DNA from: Lacticaseibacillus hulanensis
GTDB lineage: Bacteria > Bacillota > Bacilli > Lactobacillales > Lactobacillaceae
Reading direction: 5' to 3'
Assembly (NCBI RefSeq): GCF_004010095.1
Contig: NZ_RRYD01000006.1
Coordinates: 38,766-102,765, forward strand
Length of the DNA stretch: 64,000 nucleotides
The notes beneath the pieces are model-generated. The model worked only from the letters and a program-made list of their open reading frames with translations, had not been told where the DNA came from and made no database searches. Made by a program: the position numbers and the translations under genes. Positions 15,802 to 25,700 of this stretch are shown here, piece after piece. Numbering within the stretch: the stretch's first letter is position 1; each line of letters opens with the position of its first letter.

Positions 15802-15934
15802 GTTCACCCCCAGCTATAGCAACGGCGTGATTAAGGCGCTGGTGACGGATGTGTCGGAAGCTGATTTTGACGTGCAGCACGAAGGACAGGTCGAAATTAT
15901 TGGGTGGCTGTACCAGTATTACAATGAAGAACCC
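15802..15934 (+). repeat. Inverted repeat 1, left copy (IR1)
   Basis: This 133-bp block, starting GTTCACCCCCAGCTAT, matches 22022-22154 in reverse orientation with about 5 mismatches and no gaps by hand count. It encodes pglX residues about 196-240 in the active gene and forms the 5' edge of the silent cassette. Similarity stops abruptly upstream. Confidence 0.9.
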
Positions 15935-17098
15935 CATAATGCGGTCGTTAACATTAATGGTGGAGCAGTCAAAAAGAGCGATATTCCTGCCGCAACCCAG
16001 CTATTTACCACAGATTGGGTGGTACGGTACATGGTCGACAATTCACTCGGACGTTTCTACTTGGAACACAACGGGGACTCGGCAATCGCCGAAAAACTGG
16101 ATTACCTCTTACCTGGTGAATTAACTCCTGCTGACAACCAGATTGAGCTTGACCAGATTAAAGTTCTCGACAACGCCATGGGTTCAGGGCACATTTTGGT
16201 GTACGCTTTTGACGTGCTGATGGAAATGTACCTCGAACAGGGGTATTCAAACCGTGATGCTGCAATCAGCATAATCAAGCATAACCTGTTCGGTCTGGAA
16301 ATAGATCGACGTGCGTATCAACTTGCTTACTTTGCATTAATGATGAAGTTACGGCAGTACCACCGCCGAGCATTGACGATGAATATTGTGCCAAATATTT
16401 ACGTATTTGAAGACACGGACAACATAAGCAAGGAAGATATTGACGGACTAGCAGTGGCATCATCAATCAAGCAGGATTTAACGGAAATTGCTAACGACTT
16501 CGCTAATGCGCGGATGTTAGGGTCAATAATCAAGTTGAATCGAAATTTTGACGTACCTACGCTAAAAAATGAGCTGACCTCTGCATTAGCAGCATCCAGT
16601 TTAGACATTTTTGGCACAAATCAGAAAATTGTGAAGCTACTAGATGTAGTGGATATCGTTAATGTATTACAGACAAAGTTTGAAGTAGTAGTAACTAACC
16701 CGCCATACTTGAATCGGATGGACAAGCCATTAAAAGATTACGTGAAGAAAAACTACAACGCGTACTCTGGGGACATGTTCTCGGTGTTTATTTGGATTAA
16801 TGTCAATATGACAGTGAAAAATGGATACTCAGCATACATGACGCCATTTGTTTGGATGTTTATTAAGACTTACGAGGCCCTCAGAATTGCCATACTTGAT
16901 CAATTCTCTATTTCCAGTCTTGTACAAATGGAATATTCGGCTTTTGAAGAAGCAACGGTTCCCATTAACACGTTTGTGCTTAAAAATTCTAGTACTGAAC
17001 ATGTGGGTACTTACATTAAGCTCTCCGATTTTAAGGGTGGTATGGAAATCCAACGGCAACGAGTTATTGATGCTATTAATAATCCAGAATTGAAATAC

Positions 17099-17425
17099 GT
17101 GTATCGAACTAACCAAACTAACTTTGAGAAGATTCCAGGGAGCCCGATTGTGTACTGGGCACCGAGGTCATTAATTCAAGATTTTGTCGGTGGCCTACCC
17201 ATGGATAAAGTTGTCAAACCAAAAGTTGGCCTTCAGACAGGTGATAACAATCGCTTTTTACGTCAATGGTTTGAGGTTGGTTTCGATGGCATAAAATTCG
17301 ATGCAACTTCAATTAATGATTCGGTCTTATCAAACAAAAAATGGTTTCCATACAATAAGGGAGGATCTTTCCGTAAATGGTATGGAAACTACGATTACGT
17401 GGTTAATTGGGAACATGATGGACGT
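17099..17425 (+). repeat. Inverted repeat 2, left copy (IR2)
   Basis: This 327-bp block from GTGTATCGAACTAACCAAAC to the end of GATGGACGT matches 20450-20776 in reverse orientation, ungapped, with about 14 mismatches by hand count. It includes long perfect stretches, for example across GATTTTGTCGGTGGCC. It encodes the conserved middle of PglX (YVYRTNQTNFEKIPG to NWEHDGR) and would allow exchange of the distal recognition part alone. Confidence 0.9.
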
Positions 17426-17855
17426 GAAATCAGAAATTTTAGAGATGATAAAGGCAAACTAAGATCACGGCCGCAAAACACAGATTATTACTTTCGTGAA
17501 GCGATAACTTGGTCTGATGTGAATAGCGGACATTTTTCTCTACGTTATCGTGAACCTGGCTCAATCCATGACGTTAAAGGAATGTCCGCTTTTTCGATAA
17601 CAAATGAAAATGACAGTTCATTATTCTGGATATTGGGACTAATGAATTCCCCGATTGGTGATTATGTTTTTAATATGCTTAATCCAACAATAAGTCTTCA
17701 AGTAGGAAATTTTCAAACATTTCCAGTATTAAATGCAAGCAAAAAAATAAGAAATATTTCGGAGAAAAAATCTATTGAAAATATAAAGCTCACTAGAGCC
17801 GATTGGAACGTGTCTGAACTGTCATGGGATTTTACCACTCTTTCTTTTTTAACAG

Positions 17856-17871
17856 ATATTGCTGACCATAA
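17856..17871 (+). repeat. Inverted repeat 3, left copy (IR3, 16 bp)
   Basis: ATATTGCTGACCATAA occurs here and, inverted, at 20016-20031. Both copies are in the same pglX frame (IADH). Homology between cassette and gene ends just past this point, which marks it as a candidate crossover site. Confidence 0.65.
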
Positions 17872-17960
17872 GCAACCTCCCCCCTAAATCGACCTATCTT
17901 AAAATACATTTGTGCCAAGAAGGTGCCAAATGTAGCAAGTAGATAATCAAGGAGGAAAAA

Positions 17961-19037
17961 ATGGTTAGTTATAGAAAGCGTGGGGAGTCGTGGCAGTATG
18001 AGATTTCCTACAAAGATTTAGACGGCAAGTACAAAAAAATAAGGAAGTCAGGCTTCCAACTAAAAGCTGAGGCGGAACTGGCCGCAAGCCAAGTCAGGTC
18101 TAACTATATTGATGTACGCAGCTTTCGTGATGGGAATATAGCTTTATCCACATACTTTAAAAAATGGATTCAGCTATACAAAGAAAATTCTGTATCAGAG
18201 GTCACTCTAGTAAAATACAATAACACCTTAAGCCATATCAAACGCCTTTTCGGAACAATCACGCTGCGTGAACTCAATCGGACTCTATATCAAGAAAAAA
18301 TCAATGAATTTGCTAGTCAACATGCGCCCCGAACCGTCGCAACTTTTCATAAACAAATACGTGCTGCAATCTTGGATGCGATTGATGAAAAAATTATTCT
18401 AACCGATCCAACACGCAGAACGGTTATTACTGGTAGAAGTATAATTCACCCACAAAAAGCCCTTAATTACGCGGATTGGCAAAAATTAGTAAACAATCTC
18501 GATACCGCAGACAAGGAGAAAATGATTATCTACTTGGCTGCTGTAACGGGTATGCGTTACGCTGAAATTGTTGGTCTGACATTAGATTCTATTGACTTTG
18601 CCAACGCCACAGTCACCGTCAACCGTACCTGGGATTACAAATACCATACCGGATTTAAACCTACCAAAAACAAAGCATCAGTCAGAACAATCCCAGTTGA
18701 TTCAAGAACACTTATTAAACTAAAGCAATATACAGCTACAATGAGCACGACTGCCAAACCAATATTTGCAACGACCACCCCAGCTCCTGTCAGTGCTGAA
18801 ATTAACAAAACCCTTACCTCAATTTTGAAATCGCTCGGCATTCCAAGAATCACATTTCACGGGTTAAGACATACTCACGCATCAGTACTCTTATATCAAG
18901 GTGTCAGCGTTCTATCGGTATCAAAACGCTTGGGGCACGCAAACATCACCACGACACAAGCGACATATCTGCACGTAATTAAAGAATTAGAAGAACAAGA
19001 TAACGATAAAATTATTTCAATTTTAGATAATTTATAA
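17961..19037 (+). CDS. Tyrosine recombinase of the pglX inverton
   Basis: This 358-aa integrase-family protein has an N-terminal arm-binding region (SYRKRGESWQYEISYKD), a SAM-like core-binding domain (about 65-145) and a catalytic domain with the full set of residues: Arg in TGMRYAEIVG, Lys in the FKPTKNKASVR hairpin, HGLRHTH, LGH and the nucleophile Tyr in ATYLHV. The ATG follows AAGGAGGAAAAA. It lies inside the segment bounded by the inverted repeats, between silent and active pglX, and is AT-richer than the core genes. Invertible pglX modules with an adjacent recombinase are known in the Lactobacillus casei group. The inferred role is inversion of this segment. GTGCCAA-type motifs flank the gene on both sides in inverted orientation. 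Confidence 0.88.
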   Translation: MVSYRKRGESWQYEISYKDLDGKYKKIRKSGFQLKAEAELAASQVRSNYIDVRSFRDGNIALSTYFKKWIQLYKENSVSEVTLVKYNNTLSHIKRLFGTITLRELNRTLYQEKINEFASQHAPRTVATFHKQIRAAILDAIDEKIILTDPTRRTVITGRSIIHPQKALNYADWQKLVNNLDTADKEKMIIYLAAVTGMRYAEIVGLTLDSIDFANATVTVNRTWDYKYHTGFKPTKNKASVRTIPVDSRTLIKLKQYTATMSTTAKPIFATTTPAPVSAEINKTLTSILKSLGIPRITFHGLRHTHASVLLYQGVSVLSVSKRLGHANITTTQATYLHVIKELEEQDNDKIISILDNL

Positions 19038-19060
19038 TTTGGCACATTTCAAGGCACAAC

Positions 19061-19093
19061 AAAGGCCCGTCGACATTTTTTCGACGGGCCTTT
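19061..19093. terminator. Bidirectional terminator between recombinase and pglX
   Basis: A perfect 13-bp stem (AAAGGCCCGTCGA / TCGACGGGCCTTT) with a 7-base loop separates the convergent recombinase and pglX genes. It moves with the inverting segment, so it would serve whichever pglX end is placed next to it. Confidence 0.85.
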
Positions 19094-19102
19094 GCATTGA
19101 AT

Positions 19103-22100
19103 CTATTTGAGTGGCGCCAGTAATTTTTCGCCACACTGTACTTTTTCATGGTTTAAAAGAACACCATCATCTAAGTCCAAAACCACATGTTGATTAGCAA
19201 CATGTTGCAATACTTGGTCGTACTTAACTAGTTCATCTAATTGGGAAAGAACCTTATCAAGCTCCTTTGAAGCCACAATCTTATCCCGACCATCTAAACC
19301 CTGATCGAGCATTTTTCTAAGCTGAGTGATGCGGTTTTCGTACGCCGCTTGTAGTGGGTGCAAGTACCTTGTCCGAATTGTCGCCATCGTATTTTCATCA
19401 TAACGATGCAGATACATTAACGCCTTAAACCCGTTCTTCTTACCAGACTGAAGCTGCCAGTATATCGGGCGCTTTTGGTATGTTGATAGATGGTCTTTCT
19501 TATAAAAATCATCTAAGAAGTACTTGCGTATTTGAGCCTCTGCATTGTCCCCCTTCTTGCCAAGAGCACCAGCAATGAACTCAAGATTTTCTTGCAAATG
19601 TGGTTCGCCAAACGTTACCGTCAAAAACTCCTTTAACCGATTGATTATGTCACGATTATCACCGAAGTAGTCTTCATCAGTAATCATTACCACATCATCG
19701 GTATTTGGAATGTAAGAAGTATACTTGCTGGCATCCCAATCGCCACCAGCAAACGCCAGTCCTGGTACATCTAGTGAGTAGCGGCCAAACGTGACACCAA
19801 TAAAATAGGACAATAATGCCTTCATATCACGTTCATAGCATGCACGACGTACTGAAACATCCTTGTCCGCCACTTCCGGTGTCAATTCATCTTGTAAACC
19901 ATATAAATCAATGAAAATACGGTTTAATTCTTCCTCGTTCGCCTTCAACTGATTGAAACGGTCATCAGCTTCTTTCTTCCAGTCGTTAAATGCCTCCTCA
20001 ACAGTCCAATTTCGATTATGGTCAGCAATATGGTTAAATAAATTTAGTTTCTCAAAATTCCAACTGGTTTCAAAACCATCCCAATCTTTTTTCTCCAAAT
20101 TTATCAAATGATTTATCAATCTGTCTTGAGCTGAAGAATCAGTAACATCTCTTAATACAGGAAAATTCGTAAAATCACCAACCTGTAAATTGATAGTTGG
20201 GTTTAGCATTTTAAATACATAGTTTCCAATCGGTGTATTCATTAGCCCTAGTATTCTTAACAAGTGGTCATGGCTTTCTGAAAAGGCAGACATACCAGAA
20301 ACATCATGTATACTTCCTGGCTCCCGATACCTCATACTGAATCCACCACTTGTAATTAAAGACCAGGTTATCGCTTCACGAAAGTAATAATCTGGATTTC
20401 TGATAACGGATCGTGTCCGGCCGTCCGGCCAAGTAAAGTTTCTTATCTTACGTCCATCATGTTCCCAATTAACCACGTAATCGTAGTTTCCATACCATTT
20501 ATGGAAAGATCCTCCTTTATTGTATGGAAACCATTTTTTGTTTGATAAGACCGAATCATTAATCGAAGTTGCATCAAATTTTATGTCATCAAAACTAACT
20601 TCAAACCATTGACGTAAAAAGCGATTGTTATCACCTGTCTGAAGGCCAACTTTTGGTTTGACAACTTTATCCATGGGTAGGCCACCGACAAAATCTTGAA
20701 TTAATGATATCGGAGCCCAGTACACAATTGGGCTTCCTGGAATCTTCTCAAAGTTCGTTTGGTTAGTTCGATACACATAATTAATTTGCGGGTTTGAGAC
20801 CGCATCTAAATATGCATTTTCTTTCTTTTGCTGTGAATCAAAGTCTACCAGTCGTTCATAAGTACCCAAATAATCATCAGTAAGTGTCTTCTTAAACACA
20901 AACGCTACTGACTGAACAACTTCGCCGCCAATTTCTTCAAATGCCCTCGTTCCCAAATGTGCCAAATTTATTAAGGTGTCTCTACGTAGAAGTACACGTA
21001 AATTCTCAAAACTAGATAGAAACATCCACTGATGCTGAGTAATCATTGCGTAATACCCTGCGCCTTCAGTAAACTCATGCAACCGTTCCATAAAGACGGC
21101 AAACAAATCAGACTTACTATTTGGATAGTTCTTCTTCACAAACTTCTGGAGTACACTTGGCATTTTACCCGATCCCATATAAGGGGGATTTGTCACGGCA
21201 ATCGTATAGCGTGCCGACAGTATCTGAGCAACCGTAATTGCTTGCTGCAGTTCGCCTCGTAACTCGGTCAAATGAGTTGCTTCTAACGATAGTTGACCGT
21301 TAGCCGCATCATCACTGGAAATTTTCATTAACGTCTGTAAATCAAAACTCTTTGGAAAACTAATGACCGAACCAAGTTCATCACCAGACTCAAACATCGT
21401 TATCAACTTAATTAAATTATCTTTGTTTCCTACACTATTGCTACTTTTGATTACTAAATCAAGGTCATCTTGACTCCAATTCAGCTGTGGAACATCAAAA
21501 ACATGCACCGAAATATTTAGTGTCAAAGATCGTCGATTATACTGGCGCAGCTTCATCATCAATGCAAAGTAGGTGAGCTGGTAAGCACGAGTGTCTATGT
21601 CCAAACCATAAAGATTATTCTCAACAATGCTTAACGCAGCTTCGCGTCGGCTATACCCCTCAGATTCGTAAAGTTGCAAGAAGACATCAAACGCGTATAC
21701 CAAAATGTGTCCAGATCCCATTGATGGATCAATAAAAGTTATTTCGTCCAAAGTAAGCCCATTGAGGGGCTGATCATTTTCGCGTAAGTGTAAGCTAACC
21801 TGTTCTGGTTGAGTTGCATCTGGCATAAAGTATGCCCACCCAAATTCACTAGCAATTGTTGCTGGTTCACGCTCGTCACCATTTGAAATTAGCCGATTAA
21901 TCCAAAGTCGTCCAAGCGAATTTTCAACCAAATATTTCACAATCCAATCCGGAGTGAAAAGCTGAGTAACTGCTGGAATCTCTGCACGCGTGTATTTAGA
22001 TTTTTTGAATGCGGCGTCTTTGGGTTCTTCATTGTAATACTGATACAGCCACCCAATAATTTCGACCTGTCCTTCACGCTGCACGTCAAAATCAGCTTCC

Positions 22101-22741
22101 GGCACATCCGTCACCAGCGCCTTAATCACGCCGTTGTTATAGCTGGGGGTGAACAAAAGCTTCATGTAGTCGTCAGTATTCTCAAACAACTTCGGCAGAT
22201 TCTGGTTAAGGGCATCGACCTGCTTTAGGAACAACATACGGTACAAGCTGTCCATTTTGGCAGGTTCTTGCGTTGCCCAAGCGTCATCATACAACTGCTT
22301 TTCCGCCGCACTAAAACCACCTAAGTCATCAGGAATCGCCATGGCTTCGGTCATAATGTCGGGTTCATTCCGCCCATCCGCAGATGACAATACACGTACA
22401 TGGCTGGGAAGATAATCGTTAACTTCCATGAAACGAATTGCAACGATTCGGTTAAACCAGGTATACGCCACTTCCTCAACTAAATCGTTGTATGCCACTG
22501 ACCATTTGTCACTCTTAGCGGCTTTATTTAACCGGTCCACAATCGCCCGACGCCAGGAGATTTCATCCCCAGTAAGTGGCCGATCCTGCCTAGCGTAAAA
22601 TTCTGCCTCCCGTGTAGAACGGTCCTCTTTGTCACTAGCACCCTTATCGTCAATTCCGAGTTGTGCCAGGCGTAACTTAATTTCCTCAATCAAGTGTTTG
22701 CGCGCGTTTACGGCAAACTTTTCAATTACATGTTTGTCCAT
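19103..22741 (-). CDS. pglX: BREX adenine-specific methyltransferase PglX (expressed copy)
   Basis: PglX methylates adenine in a non-palindromic site to mark host DNA and is essential for BREX specificity. The 1212-aa protein has SAM motif DPSMGSGHILVYAFD (about 337-351), catalytic VTNPPYMG (about 517), then the target-recognition region and a helical C-terminus. It starts at an ATG preceded by AAAGGA and lies 20 bases after brxC. Residues about 196-240 (IR1), about 655-764 (IR2) and about 904-908 (IR3) are encoded by repeats shared with the silent cassette. The N-terminal ~195 residues and the C-terminal ~300 exist only here. Inversion at IR1 alone would swap in the silent copy and drop the C-terminal 300 residues; using IR1 and IR3 would swap the middle and keep them. 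Confidence 0.95.
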   Translation of the reverse strand: MDKHVIEKFAVNARKHLIEEIKLRLAQLGIDDKGASDKEDRSTREAEFYARQDRPLTGDEISWRRAIVDRLNKAAKSDKWSVAYNDLVEEVAYTWFNRIVAIRFMEVNDYLPSHVRVLSSADGRNEPDIMTEAMAIPDDLGGFSAAEKQLYDDAWATQEPAKMDSLYRMLFLKQVDALNQNLPKLFENTDDYMKLLFTPSYNNGVIKALVTDVPEADFDVQREGQVEIIGWLYQYYNEEPKDAAFKKSKYTRAEIPAVTQLFTPDWIVKYLVENSLGRLWINRLISNGDEREPATIASEFGWAYFMPDATQPEQVSLHLRENDQPLNGLTLDEITFIDPSMGSGHILVYAFDVFLQLYESEGYSRREAALSIVENNLYGLDIDTRAYQLTYFALMMKLRQYNRRSLTLNISVHVFDVPQLNWSQDDLDLVIKSSNSVGNKDNLIKLITMFESGDELGSVISFPKSFDLQTLMKISSDDAANGQLSLEATHLTELRGELQQAITVAQILSARYTIAVTNPPYMGSGKMPSVLQKFVKKNYPNSKSDLFAVFMERLHEFTEGAGYYAMITQHQWMFLSSFENLRVLLRRDTLINLAHLGTRAFEEIGGEVVQSVAFVFKKTLTDDYLGTYERLVDFDSQQKKENAYLDAVSNPQINYVYRTNQTNFEKIPGSPIVYWAPISLIQDFVGGLPMDKVVKPKVGLQTGDNNRFLRQWFEVSFDDIKFDATSINDSVLSNKKWFPYNKGGSFHKWYGNYDYVVNWEHDGRKIRNFTWPDGRTRSVIRNPDYYFREAITWSLITSGGFSMRYREPGSIHDVSGMSAFSESHDHLLRILGLMNTPIGNYVFKMLNPTINLQVGDFTNFPVLRDVTDSSAQDRLINHLINLEKKDWDGFETSWNFEKLNLFNHIADHNRNWTVEEAFNDWKKEADDRFNQLKANEEELNRIFIDLYGLQDELTPEVADKDVSVRRACYERDMKALLSYFIGVTFGRYSLDVPGLAFAGGDWDASKYTSYIPNTDDVVMITDEDYFGDNRDIINRLKEFLTVTFGEPHLQENLEFIAGALGKKGDNAEAQIRKYFLDDFYKKDHLSTYQKRPIYWQLQSGKKNGFKALMYLHRYDENTMATIRTRYLHPLQAAYENRITQLRKMLDQGLDGRDKIVASKELDKVLSQLDELVKYDQVLQHVANQHVVLDLDDGVLLNHEKVQCGEKLLAPLK
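20016..20031 (-). repeat. Inverted repeat 3, right copy (IR3)
   Basis: Reverse complement of the 16-bp sequence at 17856-17871, in the pglX frame at residues IADH. Confidence 0.65.
20450..20776 (-). repeat. Inverted repeat 2, right copy (IR2)
   Basis: Partner of 17099-17425: 327 bp, ungapped, about 96% identical by hand count, inside active pglX. Confidence 0.9.
22022..22154 (-). repeat. Inverted repeat 1, right copy (IR1)
   Basis: Partner of 15802-15934: 133 bp, about 96% identical by hand count, inside the 5' third of active pglX. Recombination with the left copy would invert about 6.1 kb and keep the reading frame. Confidence 0.9.
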
Positions 22742-22761
22742 TCATGAATCCTTTCAATGAA

Positions 22762-25700
22762 CTAAAGCGTTAGTTCAATTCCGGCAGTATCCTTCTCATC
22801 AAGCTTCGCAATCAGAATTTTGCGTAGTTCATTCAACTTCGCATCGACATCCTGCTCATCTTTTAATACCCAGGTTTGTTCTGCTCCTAGTTCCCCGTAA
22901 TTTAGATACTTCGTGGTAGCAACCGGCTTCGTTTTAGGTTTAGGCGTAGCAGTTGGTTGTGGTGTAGGCGTCGGCTGCGGGTCTACTACAGTAATAGTAG
23001 TAGGATGTGTCCGCTTATATTCTTCATCGGCAAAACGCTGTACCTCTCGCTGCAAATCCTGTGAATTTCGGTCTAATACAGTGCGAGCACGGTCCGATTT
23101 TGTGCGTAGAGTCCCAATATCCTGAGCGTTACGGTTTCTAATCTCATTAATTTCATTCTTAAATGACTGCGATATGTGCTGCTTGTACTCATCACTTACG
23201 ACAGCCCGGTCAAAGCGCGCCAATCCGTCTGCCTGAATTCGCTCAATTTCGGCATTTTGCTTTTCTTCCTCAACGTCAAATACTTCACTGAACCGCGTAT
23301 CAAATTCTTTATCTAGTGACCCAATTTTAGGCGTGTTGCCCATCGGTTTGTTGGACCGCAGTAACTTAGTCAACTCAGCCACAATGTTTTGCAACTTGTC
23401 ATCAGCGATAAATTCCTTGGAAGCTTCGTAGATGTCCAGGTCAGTCAGACCAGCTTTCCAAATTTCCTGTTGAGATTGATTCATATAGAAATCAGAAACA
23501 CCACTATCCTCATAGTCATCGTGCCAATCAAGCAGTTCATCACTGATAGCCCGCAGCTTGCTAAAGAATGTGTCCGTATCATTCGTTTCAATCAATTGCT
23601 GCAGCAGATTAATTCCGTTGCTAATAATATTTTGTCCTGGGAATCTAACATTTTTCTTGGCAAAATCCTGCAAATTATGCAGATCAGTCGTAATTTTAGC
23701 CTTCAGTTCCACAATCCGCTGATCAATGTTATCCGAACTAAATGTCGTCTTATTAAAGACGTCACGCGCAATGTCGCGGAATAAGCGCAAATCACGCTCT
23801 GAGGTCACCTTTCGTAGTTGAAGTTCCACACGGTCAAGATTCTGCTTGCGGGTCAGCAAATCAGTAATTCCCTTATCCGTAAACTTATCCCTAGAAACAA
23901 CAACCCCGTTGTACGTCAACTTTACCTTGCTCGATGCATATAGCTTAGCTAGCAACCACTCGATGTCTTCTTCTGTGTAGCCATACGGAATACGCTTGAA
24001 TTGATCTAATACTGTATGCAGCGTAACGTGCGCCTGAGTCTGATTAATACGTTGAATGTAGTTTGCAACTTCGTTAACCGCTAACTCGTTTTCACTTGTT
24101 TCGACCAAGTCACCACTAGCGAGCAACTGCATGATATCCTTTTCGCCCTTTGCGGCGGTGATATAGCTGAGATTCCGGTAATTATTATCAACCAACGCCT
24201 GCTCGGCATCTTTTAACCGCGTCTCAAAATCACGCTTGGATTCAAGCAACTGACCGCCAACAATGAGTTTCGCATTTTCCAATGCATTAGTCACCTGTCG
24301 CTTAGCTTCAGCTTGCAGTTCTGTCCGTTCAACTGAGCGTGCTTGACTGAGAAGCTGAAATTCAGCATCGGCGTTGCTGTAATTCGAGCGCAAAAACTTA
24401 TCAATTTTCAAGGCACGACGAGTGTTATCAATGTATTCTTGGTCGGCTTGCCCCGATGGTAATACAATCAGAACCGATTTAGCCCCTTCACCTGCTGAGT
24501 ACATCAATTGCATGGTTTCATCAGCCAGCTCAAACTGCAAGGGTGTGATAACCTTCAGGGATAGTTCGTTGCTTGTCTTCCCAACTGGTGTATCGTCAAT
24601 GTAGGCGTTCAGTGCAAAGGTGTAGCGTCCGCCTAATTTCGGGTATGAATACTTATTCCTAATAATGTTCCCACTGAAAACAAACTCACCAAGCTTACCT
24701 GCAACCTCAGCAGGGCTAACACTTTGATTTTCGATTTCCTGATTAATATCCTGTTCAGCATCAGTCAAAAAGACGTAAACACCAAGGTTTCTTTCAACCA
24801 AATTCTGCCGAATTAGTATGTTCAAAGCATTCTGGACATTCTTCTGTAGCTGAACCCGATCTGAATCAATGCTGTCAATCATCAGTGTGGTGATATTAGT
24901 CAAAGTTGCTTTGAAGTTCTTTACGTACTTCACCATGAATAGAGTCTTCAGTACTTGAACTGCAAATGGGTTGTCTTCATGGCTGGGGTTAATTGCATCA
25001 TTTTCCTGGGCTCTTGTGATGACAATCTGGTGTGTGTTATCCAAGAATTGGTCGAGACCATCAAAGAACAAACTAAATGGCACCAACATCCCTGTCTGTT
25101 CATGCATCACTGCCTTTGCGGACTTTTGGAAAATAGCCAGCATTGACCGCTCACCCTCTGACAGATGCTTACCGTAAGAGCCATGTGTCCGAATCGCAGT
25201 CAACACGTCCTGAAGCAAGTTGAACTGGTAAGGCACAAATGGGTAGTTATCGGCAAAGTTTTTTTCAGATGTATACCGCGTGCGCGTTACTTCCCCGTCA
25301 AAATCAATGCTATTGTTAATAGAAGCCGAATTCCCGCTGTATTCCGTTTCTAGAGCCCGCTGCGCAGGTTCATTCTTTGCCAGAATTCGCTTTCTAATAA
25401 CCTCATCAACGTTAGCGGAACTCATGTTGATACGAGTTTTAAACCGTCCTTGAATCTTAGAAAAGTCCTGGCCATTGACGTTTTTCGTTACTTCATTAAT
25501 TGCTTGCTGAGACGTTACGATGACCCAAGCCTTGCCCCTAGCTGCTATCCCCAGTTGTTCCACCATCGTCTGGAGATTAAGCATGAGGGAAACACTGTCC
25601 CCAACAAACTGACCAACTTCATCCACTAGAAAGACCACACGCCGACCGCTTGATTCAATATGCTTTGCAACTAACTGTGCAAATTCAGCAATACTCATCG

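Larger units (their letters stand above)
15802..17887 (+). pseudogene. pglX: Silent, 5'-truncated pglX cassette (BREX methyltransferase alternate)
   Basis: The frame is open from FTPSYSNGVIKAL to a stop at 17885-17887 and corresponds to residues about 196-910 of the active PglX. It lacks the N-terminal ~195 and C-terminal ~300 residues, and has no start codon with a ribosome site. It keeps the methyltransferase motifs DNAMGSGHILVYAFD and VVVTNPPY. The part between IR1 and IR2, and the part after IR2, are clearly diverged from active PglX; these cover much of the catalytic and target-recognition regions. The end ...IADHKQPPP is a short tail after IR3. It is read toward the recombinase gene, opposite to active pglX. 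It is best explained as the stored half of an inversion switch, not a decaying gene, because its frame is intact. Confidence 0.88.

Noticed and set aside
15827..17887. Silent pglX cassette read as an independent expressed methyltransferase
   Set aside because: Its first ATG lies inside the methyltransferase region without a ribosome site, and homology begins sharply at IR1. A storage cassette fits better.
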